Made by a program: the position numbers and the translations under genes. Below, piece after piece: positions 47,316-57,700 of a stretch of DNA of 64,000 bases. Every line of letters begins with the position of its first letter. Within the stretch, counting starts at the first letter, position 1. The DNA lies in NCBI GenBank assembly GCA_036725605.1, contig DAIMDW010000021.1, forward strand, positions 51,128 through 115,127, given 5' to 3'. This DNA comes from CALBTQ01 sp036725605 (lineage in GTDB: Bacteria > Lernaellota > Lernaellaia > Lernaellales > Lernaellaceae). The notes beneath the pieces were generated by a model. The model had not been told where the DNA came from. It saw only the letters and a list, made by a program, of their open reading frames with translations, and did no database searches.

Positions 47316-49346
47316 TCAGCAAACCAATGCCGCCTCCAGAACTTCTTGAATATTGGAAACGTAAACGATCTGAATCTTGTTCCTCAGGTAGTCAGGCATA
47401 TACTCCAGTTCTTGCTCATTCTCTTTCGGCAGAATAACGGCCTTGAGTCCGGCCTCAATAGCGGCTTGCACTTTTGCCTGGATGCCGCCGACGCCAAGGA
47501 CTTTACCCATGATCGTGATCTCGCCAGTCATCGCCACGTCGTGCCGCACGGGCACGTTTCTGAGCGCCGAAACGATGCCGGTTACCATTGTAATGCCCGC
47601 TGACGGCCCCTCCTTCGGGATGCCCATCATGAGCGCAAGAATGGCGATGTCCTTTGATTTCCAATCCTCGGCAATTCCAAGGTCCTGATGTTTTGCTTTG
47701 ATGAACTGAATCGCCGCTTGAATCGACTCACGCATGACTCGCTGAATGGACCCCAAAGGAATGATTCGTCCACCGCCCTTCGTTGTTTGCATTTCGAACC
47801 GCAGTAGCACACCCTGGTTCTCACCCATGACAGCGAGACCAATGACTTCGCCGACAGTAGGTTTGTCCAACAAGGTGATTTTCTGCCGTCGACCGGCATC
47901 CGGCATGTCCGGTGTGATCACACGACCATCGGACGCCATTTTTGCGGCTATGATAACCGGGTGATACTCGCCCGGAGCCATGACCAGCAATTGGTTCCTC
48001 ACCCGCTGGCGACCTTCAATGGCAAGAGACAACACCTCAGCCAATTCGTCGTCGGTCGCTTCCCCGTGAGGATAAATCAGCTTCAGTAATCCAGATAAAG
48101 TCTTGAAAACGCCTCGTTGATCGCGTGTCGTGAGACCCTGACTCGTTTCCGCGAAATCAAATAGTTCGAATCGACTCTTCAATGGACCCAGCACATCGAT
48201 TCGTCGTAGCTCGTGAATAATCTCGCACAGGTAATCGGTAATGAAGCCATAGTCCTTGCTTGAGCTTTCCGGACCTAATTTCGGAATTTCCCACCCAGCA
48301 AGATAACAATGGATGCGGTCGATAAACGCTTCCACCTGCAGGAAATCCGGGAGCGGTTCAAAGAGATGAGCATATTTTTCGTGGGGCAACAGCCCCTGTA
48401 CGTCGAGGTTGCCGACAAGAACGATGGATGCGAAAGCCAGTATTTCTTTTTTCCCTCGACTGAATTTTGCATCCTGCATATAGCCCTGCATCATGCTGAC
48501 AAGGGCTTTCGGATCAGTGAATTCCGTGTTTGCAATTTCATCGAACACCACGGCATCTCGGCTGCCGACAAGACCAACGCGACCAGTATTGAGGTTGATG
48601 AACAGTCCGGCAGGCGTCGCCTTTCCCCCTGACAAGACGTGGGCATAATAAGAAATGTTCCGATACAGATAGGTCTTACCAGTCTCACGAGGGCCGAGTT
48701 CAATAAAATTCGCGTTGCTTTCAACAAGGGGGACGGCGCGCATCAAGTAGAGCAGTTTCTGTCGACGTGTCATTCTTGCCGGATCGAGACCGAGGGAATT
48801 GACGATGATGTCCACCCATTCTTCAGAAGTGAACTCACGTCGTTTTGCCAGGAATTCCGGGAAATCGATCATGCTGACCTGGAAAGGAGTGAATCCAGTA
48901 ATCTTAAAGGGCCGGATCTTTTGACCGTGAATCTCCGACTCGTCATACTCCAGTTCGATTGTTCCCCACATGCCTCCGGATAGAATCATCGGGTACTGCC
49001 GAACCAGGGCTTCAGGAATGTTGGCATATTGCTCGTTGATTGCACCGATCATGCCCCAGTACTTGTCCTCCGTCTCGACGAGCCGCGCTTCCAAATTGGC
49101 GATGATCGCGTGGTTTCGGTTCTCGCGAATGAAGTGACGAATCTTCTCGGCCTCGGCACCGTGTACGAAGTTCTCGCGCAGCCTCTTGACGACGCGATGC
49201 AGATCTTCGGCAAAAGTGTCCTCAGCGCAGTAGTTGTCGATCAGATATTCCACGACATAGCGCGGGAATTCGTCCACACCCGTATTGATTGTCAGTCGTT
49301 TGTTGACCACTTTCCCAGCGAAGACCTGCTTCAGCTTCTCGTTCAT
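47316..49346 (-). CDS. brxL: BrxL, Lon-like AAA+ protease of BREX
   Basis: The 676-residue protein has an N-terminal BrxL region, a AAA+ core with Walker A GPRETGKT at 218-225 and Walker B VVFDE at 266-270, and a C-terminal Lon domain. The Lon Ser-Lys dyad is S582 (GPSAG) and K625 (GGIQAK), 43 residues apart as in E. coli Lon. BrxL is a DNA-associated AAA+ ring required for phage exclusion in type 1 BREX and present in type 4. The gene overlaps PglZ by four bases. Confidence 0.92.
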   Translation of the reverse strand: MNEKLKQVFAGKVVNKRLTINTGVDEFPRYVVEYLIDNYCAEDTFAEDLHRVVKRLRENFVHGAEAEKIRHFIRENRNHAIIANLEARLVETEDKYWGMIGAINEQYANIPEALVRQYPMILSGGMWGTIELEYDESEIHGQKIRPFKITGFTPFQVSMIDFPEFLAKRREFTSEEWVDIIVNSLGLDPARMTRRQKLLYLMRAVPLVESNANFIELGPRETGKTYLYRNISYYAHVLSGGKATPAGLFINLNTGRVGLVGSRDAVVFDEIANTEFTDPKALVSMMQGYMQDAKFSRGKKEILAFASIVLVGNLDVQGLLPHEKYAHLFEPLPDFLQVEAFIDRIHCYLAGWEIPKLGPESSSKDYGFITDYLCEIIHELRRIDVLGPLKSRFELFDFAETSQGLTTRDQRGVFKTLSGLLKLIYPHGEATDDELAEVLSLAIEGRQRVRNQLLVMAPGEYHPVIIAAKMASDGRVITPDMPDAGRRQKITLLDKPTVGEVIGLAVMGENQGVLLRFEMQTTKGGGRIIPLGSIQRVMRESIQAAIQFIKAKHQDLGIAEDWKSKDIAILALMMGIPKEGPSAGITMVTGIVSALRNVPVRHDVAMTGEITIMGKVLGVGGIQAKVQAAIEAGLKAVILPKENEQELEYMPDYLRNKIQIVYVSNIQEVLEAALVC

Positions 49347-52228
49347 TCTTTGATTCTCCTGGGCATCATGCCGAGCACGGCATCAATCTTCGATGCGCCC
49401 GGGCGCCGCAACCGGTTGCGATCCAGCAGAATGCGGGCGTTCGTCGCCTTGCTCGTTTGATAAGGTTTTCCCTTGTATTGGTATTTCACCGTCACCGAAA
49501 CGGGGTAGACGACCGCAGCATTCTCGATTTCTTCAGCTGTCGGTTCATCAATTCTTGGGAGTCGCCAGTTTATCCGATAGGTTTTCTGGCCGCCGAAGAA
49601 CAACTCTGTCCGACCCTTGAGGCCAGCACGATCAGCGTCGATCAGCAGCTTTACATCGCGTGGCGCTCCGACCACGGTAAGCTCCAGGGTCGCGTCCTCG
49701 CCTTCCATCAACGAGCCCTGGACTTCGAAGCTATCGATGCGAATCGGCAGACCACGGTCCGGTTTGGGGCCGAGCACCACCATTGGGATAAAGCACTCAG
49801 CGGGGCTCAAGCCGCCGTGGGTATAGCGGTCTGGGTCTCCGGGGTATCTTGGACGCTGGAGCGTAAAACCCGGGCGCGGGAAAGCGAAATGACTAAAGGG
49901 ATGAGGATTTTTCCCCGTTGTCTGGGCAGGAACTGAGAGTTGAGTGGGGGTAAAATGAACGACCGAATGGCGAAACCGTCCAGCCAATTCACACTGCAGC
50001 CGGGCCACAAGATGGTTCACATCCCAGTTATCGAGGATTTCCGTTTCTGAGATCCTCAATCGTTGATCGCCGGTTGGGACAAAGCCATGATCCGACGTCA
50101 CAAAAATCAGGGCGTCGTCTTCGATCTGCCGCATGACGCTGCGAACGTCGCGAGCAATAATGGCCTGTACCGTCTGGCGATATATGAATGAGAGATCCTG
50201 GGGATTGTTGTGCAGGTTCTTGTCCGTGAAGTTGAAAATGACAACCGTCAGCAATGGCGAAGTGTAGCGGATCGCAATTCCGGCTGCCGCGTCGTCGTCA
50301 TCCTTCTCGACAGTCAGTTGAAGGTTGTAGCCGATCTGTTTCTTGACCGCCGCCTCCAACAAAGCGCTCTCACTCTTTGAAATAAATTCGGTCGGCAGGC
50401 ACCCGGCGGAAATCGCCTTGCGAGTCAGATTCGTTTCGGTCGGCAACAACGCCGACCCAGGCCGTTCTTCGATCACATCAAAACGCTCTTTGAACAGCGG
50501 AAGGAGGAATTCCTGCCAAGCGTCGATTCGCATCCCATCAAAAATGAGCAGATACGCCTTCTGATTTTTCTGCGGGTCCCAATGAGGTTTGAGAAGTCGT
50601 GAAACAAACTGGTGCGTGAAAACGACGGGGGCATTGTCGTCCTTTATCCAGCGGGGATAATTGGCGACGTAGAGGTCCTGGAACTTCTCCTGAAAGCGCG
50701 CCAGGTCCTTGCGAACCTGGTCCTGTAGGATTTCGAATTGTTCCCGGGCTTTCACCCACAGCTTTCGAAAATCCTCCCAAAGGAGTTGATCTCGCATCGG
50801 CTTGGCCTGCTCCAGGCGCAATGTGCCGGCGATGTCGGAAAGATAGAAATCGAGTTTGGAAAGTCCGTCGATCCGCCAAGCCTGATCGAACTGTTGGAAG
50901 GTGAGGTTTTCCGTTTTCGCCACAACCAACTGATGCGCTTCGTGCTTCGCCCGATCCGCCAGTTTCAGCGTTTGATGCGTCAGACGGTAGGTCTCTTTCA
51001 AAAGCGCCCACTCTTCGGTCGGACGGCGCAGCGCCAATGACAAAGGTTCCTGATTCGCATTGAACAGGTCGGTCGAAACTTCCGCCTCGGCTTCTTCCTG
51101 ATCGAGCAGGTTGATAGCCTCCAGGTGAAGGTCTGGATTGCGATTCGACAAGAGGTCCGCAAGCAGGACCGCCAATGCGGTGGTCCGAACCAATGGCGAA
51201 AGTTTCTCGGCCTTCAGCACGCGGATCGCGTTTTTTCGATCCAGTATCTTCAGCAAGTCGTTGAACAGGAGGTTGATCCGTTCAGCATCCTCCTGTAGGA
51301 ACTCCTCAAGTTTCCTGATGTCCTCCGCGAGACGATCCGGATCGCTTTCGAGAAACTCCTTGCCCGCTCGATCCAACGTCTGCGGATCGATTTCGCGCAA
51401 CTCCTTGAGAGCCGGGTCGAAATTCGCCAGCAACAGTTTCGGGTCAAGATCGTCGTACTGGTGCAACAGCAAGGCCAACGTGAAGGCCCGCATGACCAGT
51501 TCATGGTCGTCGTACTTAACGAACCAGCAGAAAGGCGCCTTGGTCTGTCCAATAGACCGCATAAGCACATCGGTTACTTCAGTAGGTAGAAGTCGTTTTA
51601 CCTCCTCGAACCGGGCATGCTGCTCGACGCAAAGGCGGCGCACCTCCAATTCGGACGGATTTCGGAAAGGATCGATTCCCAGCATAGCGCCGAGGATGAT
51701 TTTGTAGAGGTCCGTATCGGAGAAACGTTCGTCGTGTACCCGGCGAAGTTGGCTGTGTGCGAGTAAAATCCCTCCGAGGTTTTCCAGGACAATGCGAGAA
51801 AGGTTGCGTTCGTTGACAAGAGACGGCCAGCGCCGGTCATCCGTCGCATGCACGAGGAAATCGCGCAATGTTACGGTCAGTCTGGCCTTCGGTTTGGTCA
51901 GCGCAAGGAGGTCGGGGTAGAAGACCGGCGGTGGAGCATTCCTCCGGCTTGCATCCGAATCTCTTGTCTGGTCCACAAGAAGGAGGTTGACGCTCCGGTC
52001 GTCCTTGATGTTTTCATACCAAATCCGAAAGCGGAAATTGCCGGTGCAAATCAGGGCATTGAAGCGGCTGTCGGCAGCCCATCCGTCAACCGCTCTGGCG
52101 TCCCGTTGAATCATCCGCTGCGGATCTCGAAGCACGATGCTTCGTTCGTCTTTCAACGGTTCGAGCTTATCGACGACCCATTGCTCAAGCTTCTTCCGTG
52201 CGTTCACATTGTCGATTTCGGCAGCCAT
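49343..52228 (-). CDS. pglZ: PglZ, alkaline-phosphatase-like BREX protein
   Basis: The 961-residue protein has a helical N-terminal half and a PglZ domain from about residue 555. Metal and nucleophile motifs are LIFDGMR (D564), LPTETN (T597/T599), IFNFTDKNLHNN, FVTSDHGF (711-716) and THGGLSPAE (803 onward). A beta-rich C-terminal domain follows. PglZ is the constant core of all BREX types; its chemistry in defence is unresolved. It lies three bases after the methylase gene and overlaps BrxL. Confidence 0.92.
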   Translation of the reverse strand: MAAEIDNVNARKKLEQWVVDKLEPLKDERSIVLRDPQRMIQRDARAVDGWAADSRFNALICTGNFRFRIWYENIKDDRSVNLLLVDQTRDSDASRRNAPPPVFYPDLLALTKPKARLTVTLRDFLVHATDDRRWPSLVNERNLSRIVLENLGGILLAHSQLRRVHDERFSDTDLYKIILGAMLGIDPFRNPSELEVRRLCVEQHARFEEVKRLLPTEVTDVLMRSIGQTKAPFCWFVKYDDHELVMRAFTLALLLHQYDDLDPKLLLANFDPALKELREIDPQTLDRAGKEFLESDPDRLAEDIRKLEEFLQEDAERINLLFNDLLKILDRKNAIRVLKAEKLSPLVRTTALAVLLADLLSNRNPDLHLEAINLLDQEEAEAEVSTDLFNANQEPLSLALRRPTEEWALLKETYRLTHQTLKLADRAKHEAHQLVVAKTENLTFQQFDQAWRIDGLSKLDFYLSDIAGTLRLEQAKPMRDQLLWEDFRKLWVKAREQFEILQDQVRKDLARFQEKFQDLYVANYPRWIKDDNAPVVFTHQFVSRLLKPHWDPQKNQKAYLLIFDGMRIDAWQEFLLPLFKERFDVIEERPGSALLPTETNLTRKAISAGCLPTEFISKSESALLEAAVKKQIGYNLQLTVEKDDDDAAAGIAIRYTSPLLTVVIFNFTDKNLHNNPQDLSFIYRQTVQAIIARDVRSVMRQIEDDALIFVTSDHGFVPTGDQRLRISETEILDNWDVNHLVARLQCELAGRFRHSVVHFTPTQLSVPAQTTGKNPHPFSHFAFPRPGFTLQRPRYPGDPDRYTHGGLSPAECFIPMVVLGPKPDRGLPIRIDSFEVQGSLMEGEDATLELTVVGAPRDVKLLIDADRAGLKGRTELFFGGQKTYRINWRLPRIDEPTAEEIENAAVVYPVSVTVKYQYKGKPYQTSKATNARILLDRNRLRRPGASKIDAVLGMMPRRIKE

Positions 52229-52231
52229 TTT

Positions 52232-54769
52232 TTATCCTCGCCCAAGCTGCTTCAAGCAGTATTGGTAATCCTCATTCACATCCATCGCCAGGTTCTCATC
52301 CTGCTCCTCCAGCCTTGAAAGGTTCAGGCCGCTTTTTTCAAACAGCAGCTTGCCCTGGGCATAAAGTCCGGCGCGGCGCGCCTGCCGAATCCAATCGGCG
52401 ATGGTGCGGTCGGAGTCAGGCTGTAGCCGCTCAGGAATCGGAGCGCCGGTTTCAAGCGCCTTTGCGTAACTCTTAATCCGCCGTAGAGAACCAGTTGCTC
52501 TCTGGAGGCGTTTCTCTTCACGCTCTTCGTCGTCGGCGGGCGGCCGCCAGGTTCCGTCCTCCGTTTTGTAGAAATAGTCCCATAGCCACACATCAAGACC
52601 GCGACGTGGCTTTTCACTCATGCAAATGACTTGCTCAAAGATATCCGAAAAATGAACACCTTCGGCCTCCGAATGGGCTTTTAAATGCTCAACCATGAAG
52701 GTTTCAAGCTTGGCTGCAGCTTTGTCCTCCAGTTTGCTTTCCAACTCGTCAACCTGGTCAGCTGTTCCCTTGAGGAACCATTGTCGAATTTCATGGGAAC
52801 CAAAAAGGTCAGCATCGGCCTGCTCGAAAAGATTCTTCTTAACCGGCGTGACAACCGCCTCGGCGATCTCGCCAAGCAGAGCATCGAAGTTAAACGCCTC
52901 CATTTGTTTCCTACTCACCATCCGTGAAACGAGATCGTCGTAGATTCGATCTTTAGTTTCTCCTGGATTGGCCTGCAGGAAATTGCGAATCACAGTTAAA
53001 GCCTTTGTACGGAATGTCGCGTGGTCCTCGCGGCCATCGAACGTAAAAAAGGTCTGCTCTTGCGGTTTAGGCTTCCGAAAGTTAATGACTAGATCACGCT
53101 TGGTTACCTTGTCTGCGAAGTATTGATTCGTTGTCTTTGTTTTTGTGTCTATGAAAAGTGCTGAATCGGTTTTGTCTACCACAAAGCCGACCTCGGCCAT
53201 GATGTCTTGTACAAGAGCCCAAGTTCCTTCCGAAGTGTCGTGGTAACATAGGGAAAGCCATCGACCGGGTTTGAGTACTCGGTAGCACTCTCCCATAGCT
53301 TTTCGCATCATGTCAGCCCACTGTGCTCGGGTTATCCCACGAACTGAGTTAACGACGATTTCGTCTTCATGCCAGTGCGTATCGAAGCCGAGCCATGCCT
53401 CCCAAATAAAGTTCAACTCGCCATATTGGACTGTATGTGAGTAAGCTGGATCTGTGAATACGAAGTCAACGGAGTCGTTTGGAATATCAAGATTTCTTGC
53501 ATCAGAGCTGCTAATCGTAAGGCCCAAAGAAAAATATCCCATTTGTTGATAGCCCAATGACATATCACCAAGCGCTTCTTCCATAAACCGGCCAACATGA
53601 ACATCATGAAGCAACTGGGGAATGTAATAGGTCCCTTTTTGAATCCGACCAATACCGTCACTATTGTGGGCCATCATGCGCGATGCTTTTAACAAGATAC
53701 TCGAAAATGTGAAAAGAAGTGGATCATGAAAATCGTCAAGTTCTTTAATATGATTTAATATAGAAGCTAATGCCCATAAGTTTCTTTTTGTATAAAGCTC
53801 TTCGACTGACCGGAAGTTTCGACCTTCACGCCACTCTGCACCCCAAGGGATAGAGTCGTCCTCTACATTCATCATTTTATTGGAGGGGTACCAGAAAGGT
53901 ATCTGTTTAAGTTCAATTTCATCAAGTTTCGCAAGATCATATTTTTTGAAAAACTCACTTTTCTGTTTGTCGCCATCACGGTGATGACGTTGATCCCTTA
54001 CGGGTTTACACCCTTCTTCACAAATATAGCTGACCAAAACTGGAATGAAACCGAACTTAGGACCAGAGGTCTTGATCTCCTCAACTAAACCGCGCTTGTG
54101 GCAATGTGGACAGACGTTGATCTTCTTTGGTTTGCCTTTGGCTGTCTTCCCCTGCGCCTCAACACAATCGTAAAGCGGCACCTTCTCCAAACAACGGGGA
54201 CACTGGAAAACCTGAGACAAAACAGTGTACGCAGTTGTGGCCTTGCCGCCACAGCGGTCGCAGCGCGTTTCGTAGAGCCAGTCCATATCCGGTTGGACCT
54301 TGGCCTTCAGCTTCTCGTAGGCAGTCTGTAACTCTTCAACTTCTACTGGCGTACAATAGTTCTTAGTTATGAATGTTGCCGCCGGGCTGCGGTCGATGGC
54401 GACGACCTTGCGCCCCTCCATAAGTGCGGCGAGTGCTGTGCCGCCGGAGCCACAGAAGGGATCGAGTATCAAATCGGCAAGTTTCGTATAGTGTCGGATG
54501 TATTGGCGGATGGCGTCGTGTGGCTTCTTCGACCAGTATGTGTGCATGTTATAGATGGCCGTGGCCTTGGTGGTTGTGATCGGCTCGTTGAAGGCAGGCA
54601 CATCGTACTTGTCCTTTGCCTGATCATAGGGATGCTCTTTGACATGCGCCTCGACGAAGGCCCGCAGATTAGGATTCGGCTTGTCGCCGGAGTAGTACCC
54701 TTCGGGCATCTCCGGAGCCGGTTGTTTCTTCGTCAGCGTTAGCTGCTTGTCATCGGATTTTTTAGCCAT
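52232..54769 (-). CDS. DNA methylase with inserted zinc ribbons, PglXI-like
   Basis: The 845-residue protein has methyltransferase motif I DPFCGSGGTALAAL at 103-116 before motif IV FTDPAYS at 438-444, so the order is opposite to the usual N6_N4 beta class. Between them lie four cysteine pairs (C170/C173, C190/C193, C220/C223, C250/C254), like the Zn-ribbon methylases of COG1743. Motif IV is DPAY where DPPY is usual. It probably marks host DNA so that the BREX complex spares it. It is 26 bases after brxC. Confidence 0.82.
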   Translation of the reverse strand: MAKKSDDKQLTLTKKQPAPEMPEGYYSGDKPNPNLRAFVEAHVKEHPYDQAKDKYDVPAFNEPITTTKATAIYNMHTYWSKKPHDAIRQYIRHYTKLADLILDPFCGSGGTALAALMEGRKVVAIDRSPAATFITKNYCTPVEVEELQTAYEKLKAKVQPDMDWLYETRCDRCGGKATTAYTVLSQVFQCPRCLEKVPLYDCVEAQGKTAKGKPKKINVCPHCHKRGLVEEIKTSGPKFGFIPVLVSYICEEGCKPVRDQRHHRDGDKQKSEFFKKYDLAKLDEIELKQIPFWYPSNKMMNVEDDSIPWGAEWREGRNFRSVEELYTKRNLWALASILNHIKELDDFHDPLLFTFSSILLKASRMMAHNSDGIGRIQKGTYYIPQLLHDVHVGRFMEEALGDMSLGYQQMGYFSLGLTISSSDARNLDIPNDSVDFVFTDPAYSHTVQYGELNFIWEAWLGFDTHWHEDEIVVNSVRGITRAQWADMMRKAMGECYRVLKPGRWLSLCYHDTSEGTWALVQDIMAEVGFVVDKTDSALFIDTKTKTTNQYFADKVTKRDLVINFRKPKPQEQTFFTFDGREDHATFRTKALTVIRNFLQANPGETKDRIYDDLVSRMVSRKQMEAFNFDALLGEIAEAVVTPVKKNLFEQADADLFGSHEIRQWFLKGTADQVDELESKLEDKAAAKLETFMVEHLKAHSEAEGVHFSDIFEQVICMSEKPRRGLDVWLWDYFYKTEDGTWRPPADDEEREEKRLQRATGSLRRIKSYAKALETGAPIPERLQPDSDRTIADWIRQARRAGLYAQGKLLFEKSGLNLSRLEEQDENLAMDVNEDYQYCLKQLGRG

Positions 54770-54795
54770 TTTGTTCCCTCAATCCGCTTGCATCG

Positions 54796-57700
54796 TTACT
54801 CGATGGAGATAACCACAGTCTCGCCGTCCTTCGCCTCACCCAATTGGGTCTCGATGAAGTCTCGGAAGGATTTCACGACCTTGTCCAGGTCCTCGCGTCC
54901 GAAGGTGGCGACGTCGGGTCTGAAATCGGACATCCGCATCCTGACGATCTTGATCTTCTTCAAATACTTGTCGATCAACTTCGCCTTGGACGGATCGCCG
55001 GGCAATTCCGCGACCAGGAGGTCGGCCAGAGCTTTCTCATCGGATGCATCGAGAATCGCTTTGATGAACGCCTCGGCTTTGCCCTGCTCAAGCAAATCGC
55101 GCATGTTTTTGCTCGAAAGCAATTTTGCCCGGCGCAACACCTGTCTGCTGTAGATGCAGTCGGCTTCTTCCCAAACCTGCTTGGCCTTCTTCTGCAAGTT
55201 TTCTGATTCGGCGATGACGTTGCCCGCATCGCGAGGATAGGGAGTATCGACCAGATCGTTTCGCACGACGGTCGCGTTGAGGTGCGCGGGGAAAAGGGCA
55301 TCCAGCAAGTCGCGGGAGGTATCGCCAAGGCCTTTCAGATCGGTCTTTTCCAACGCGGATACCTGATTCAGGGCGGCGAGAGTCTGAGCCACAAGGCTAT
55401 CGGGAAGTTTTTCAACAAATTCACGAACCGATTCCGCATTGCTCACCACCTGGGTAAACACCTGCATGTATCGCGTTTCGTAAGTCTCGCGGATTCGATT
55501 GAGCGGCTCGATCAGGTCGTTGGCAAGCTTGGCCGGATCGGCGATCAATGCAGCCATCTGCCCCATGCTTTTGCGAAGACGTTTCAGGTGGGGTTTCAGT
55601 TCCTCTTTCAGGGGTTCTTCGCGCACGTCGAGTTTGGCGTATTCCGCCGCCGCCCTCAGATCGCGTTTGCTCTTGGCGAACTCCGACGCGTTTTCGATTT
55701 CCTTTTTACGAGAAGCCAGATCGTCACGATCCGGCTGACGATATTGCATGTCCGCGTAGGCGCTATAACCGAACTGCCTGTCCATTGCGTCCAGTATCTG
55801 CTCGGCCTGGTGCGACTGATCGATTTCCACGTCAACGAATCCCTGCCAGGCTGCAAGCCGGTCGGCGATGGGATTGGCCTGATTCAAAGCGGCGAACAGA
55901 TGGTCGAGTTCGGTTATCAGTTCTGAGACGGGTTTGCGCCATTCTTTGAGTTTTTCCACAACGCCATGAATGGCCTCCTGGATTTCGGCGTCCTGGCTTG
56001 CCTCCTCGATGCGCGGGTTGTCGAGGATGACCGCAGCGAAAGGCCGCAGCACTTCCCAACCCTTGGGGGCTTCCATGAGAGAGATATCCCGCATCGACTG
56101 GAGAACGGCTTTCTTGAAATCGATATCTTTTATCGCGCTGTAGTCAATGGAACCGCCGTCCACTGATCGAGGATCGGCGGTGATGCGGATTTTCGCTTCC
56201 CGCACCAAGCACAGCAGGAAAAGATCGATAAGCCGCCGAGACAGTCCGTAGTTTTTGCCGCCGGGACCACCCACGCCCATGAAGTTTTTGTAAATCGCGT
56301 CGATGGGCACCGTCGAGCCGGTATCGCGGACTTTTTGCTGAACCCATTCGAAGAGAGCCTTCGTATAACGCGATCCAGAAGTGTTGAGCTTCTTTTCGTC
56401 GCTGCGCTTCACGATTCCCAGATGGGCGGCGTAATTTTGAACGGCTGAAACGTTCTTGTCCACTTTCGCCGTTTTCGGAATTTCTCCTATCCGGACGATG
56501 CCGTTGATGACTTTAACCGCCTCATCATCGGTAAATACCGGCGAGTCATGCATGTCGAGATCGGCGCTTTCATAAGTCGCGTCGAGGACCGTTGCGACGG
56601 CGTTTTCAAGAACCTTCCCAAGGTCGTCGAACATCGTGATCGGCAGATTCGCATGGTCGGAGGCGCACAGTCGTCCCCTGCCATAACGATCCGGCACGAT
56701 TTTGATGATCTTGCCGATCTGGTTGCGCAAGTGGGAATGCACCGAATCCATGATCGTGCGTGCGTCCTGCGAATCTTGATCCTTGAAGTCCTTTACGATG
56801 GAGGTGTACGCCGCGAAATCCAGCAACAGTTCCCGTTCGGAGGCAGTCGGTTCCTCGGGACTCCAAAACAGAACGCGGGAATCCTTCTGGACCTGGGTAA
56901 GCCGGTCGAGTTCGTTGACGCAGGGGCGGTCGCTCACATAGACAAGAAAATCCTCGTCCGATGCTGCAGTATCCAACGGCGGAAGGGCCGCTGTCCGGTT
57001 TTTGGCCATATCGAGCAGGTTTCTAAGCTCGACCGAACCAAGAATCTCGCGTTTTCGCCACGTGACGCTCACCTGCTGACGGCGTTCGGTCGCAATCTTG
57101 CGGAAGATGGAACGGTGCCCGTCAACCAAGTCGCGGGTCGCATGGGGCCCCTCGACCTTCCAGCCGTCAAGAGCGATCAAAAATTCCCAAGCCTGCTGTT
57201 GCTTGAGAGGGCTCTGCTCCGCTTCGGTTCGCGCCTTTTTGAAGACGTCGTTCCAATCGAAGACGGTGCGAATCGGAGAGAAAATGAAACCGCGATCCGT
57301 CTCGGCGACCTGCGCGAGTTCCAGGTCCACTTTCTTGAGAAGTATTTCGTAATGGGACTGATTATCCGTCTTGTCCGATTGCTGCGGCGGGTCGTCGTCG
57401 TGATCGCGCCACTCCATGACGCAGTTCATGATCTCTTCCGGAGTTAGGCCGTCGGTTGACATGCCCGCAACGTGGTAAAGGAAGAGAGTCTTCAGTATCT
57501 TTTCGCACCGCGCCAACCAGCGCTTGATTTCGCCCTTCGGCACCATGCCGAGCCGCTTCTTGGCGGCCTCGTAAGCCCGCCATTCGGACTCCCACTTCGT
57601 CTTGATCGCTGCGATGCCGGTGGAGGTGCCGGAGGGGTCTTCCTCGTAGTTGACCACATCCTCGAACATCGTCCAAAGCGTGACCAACTCCCGCGATTTT

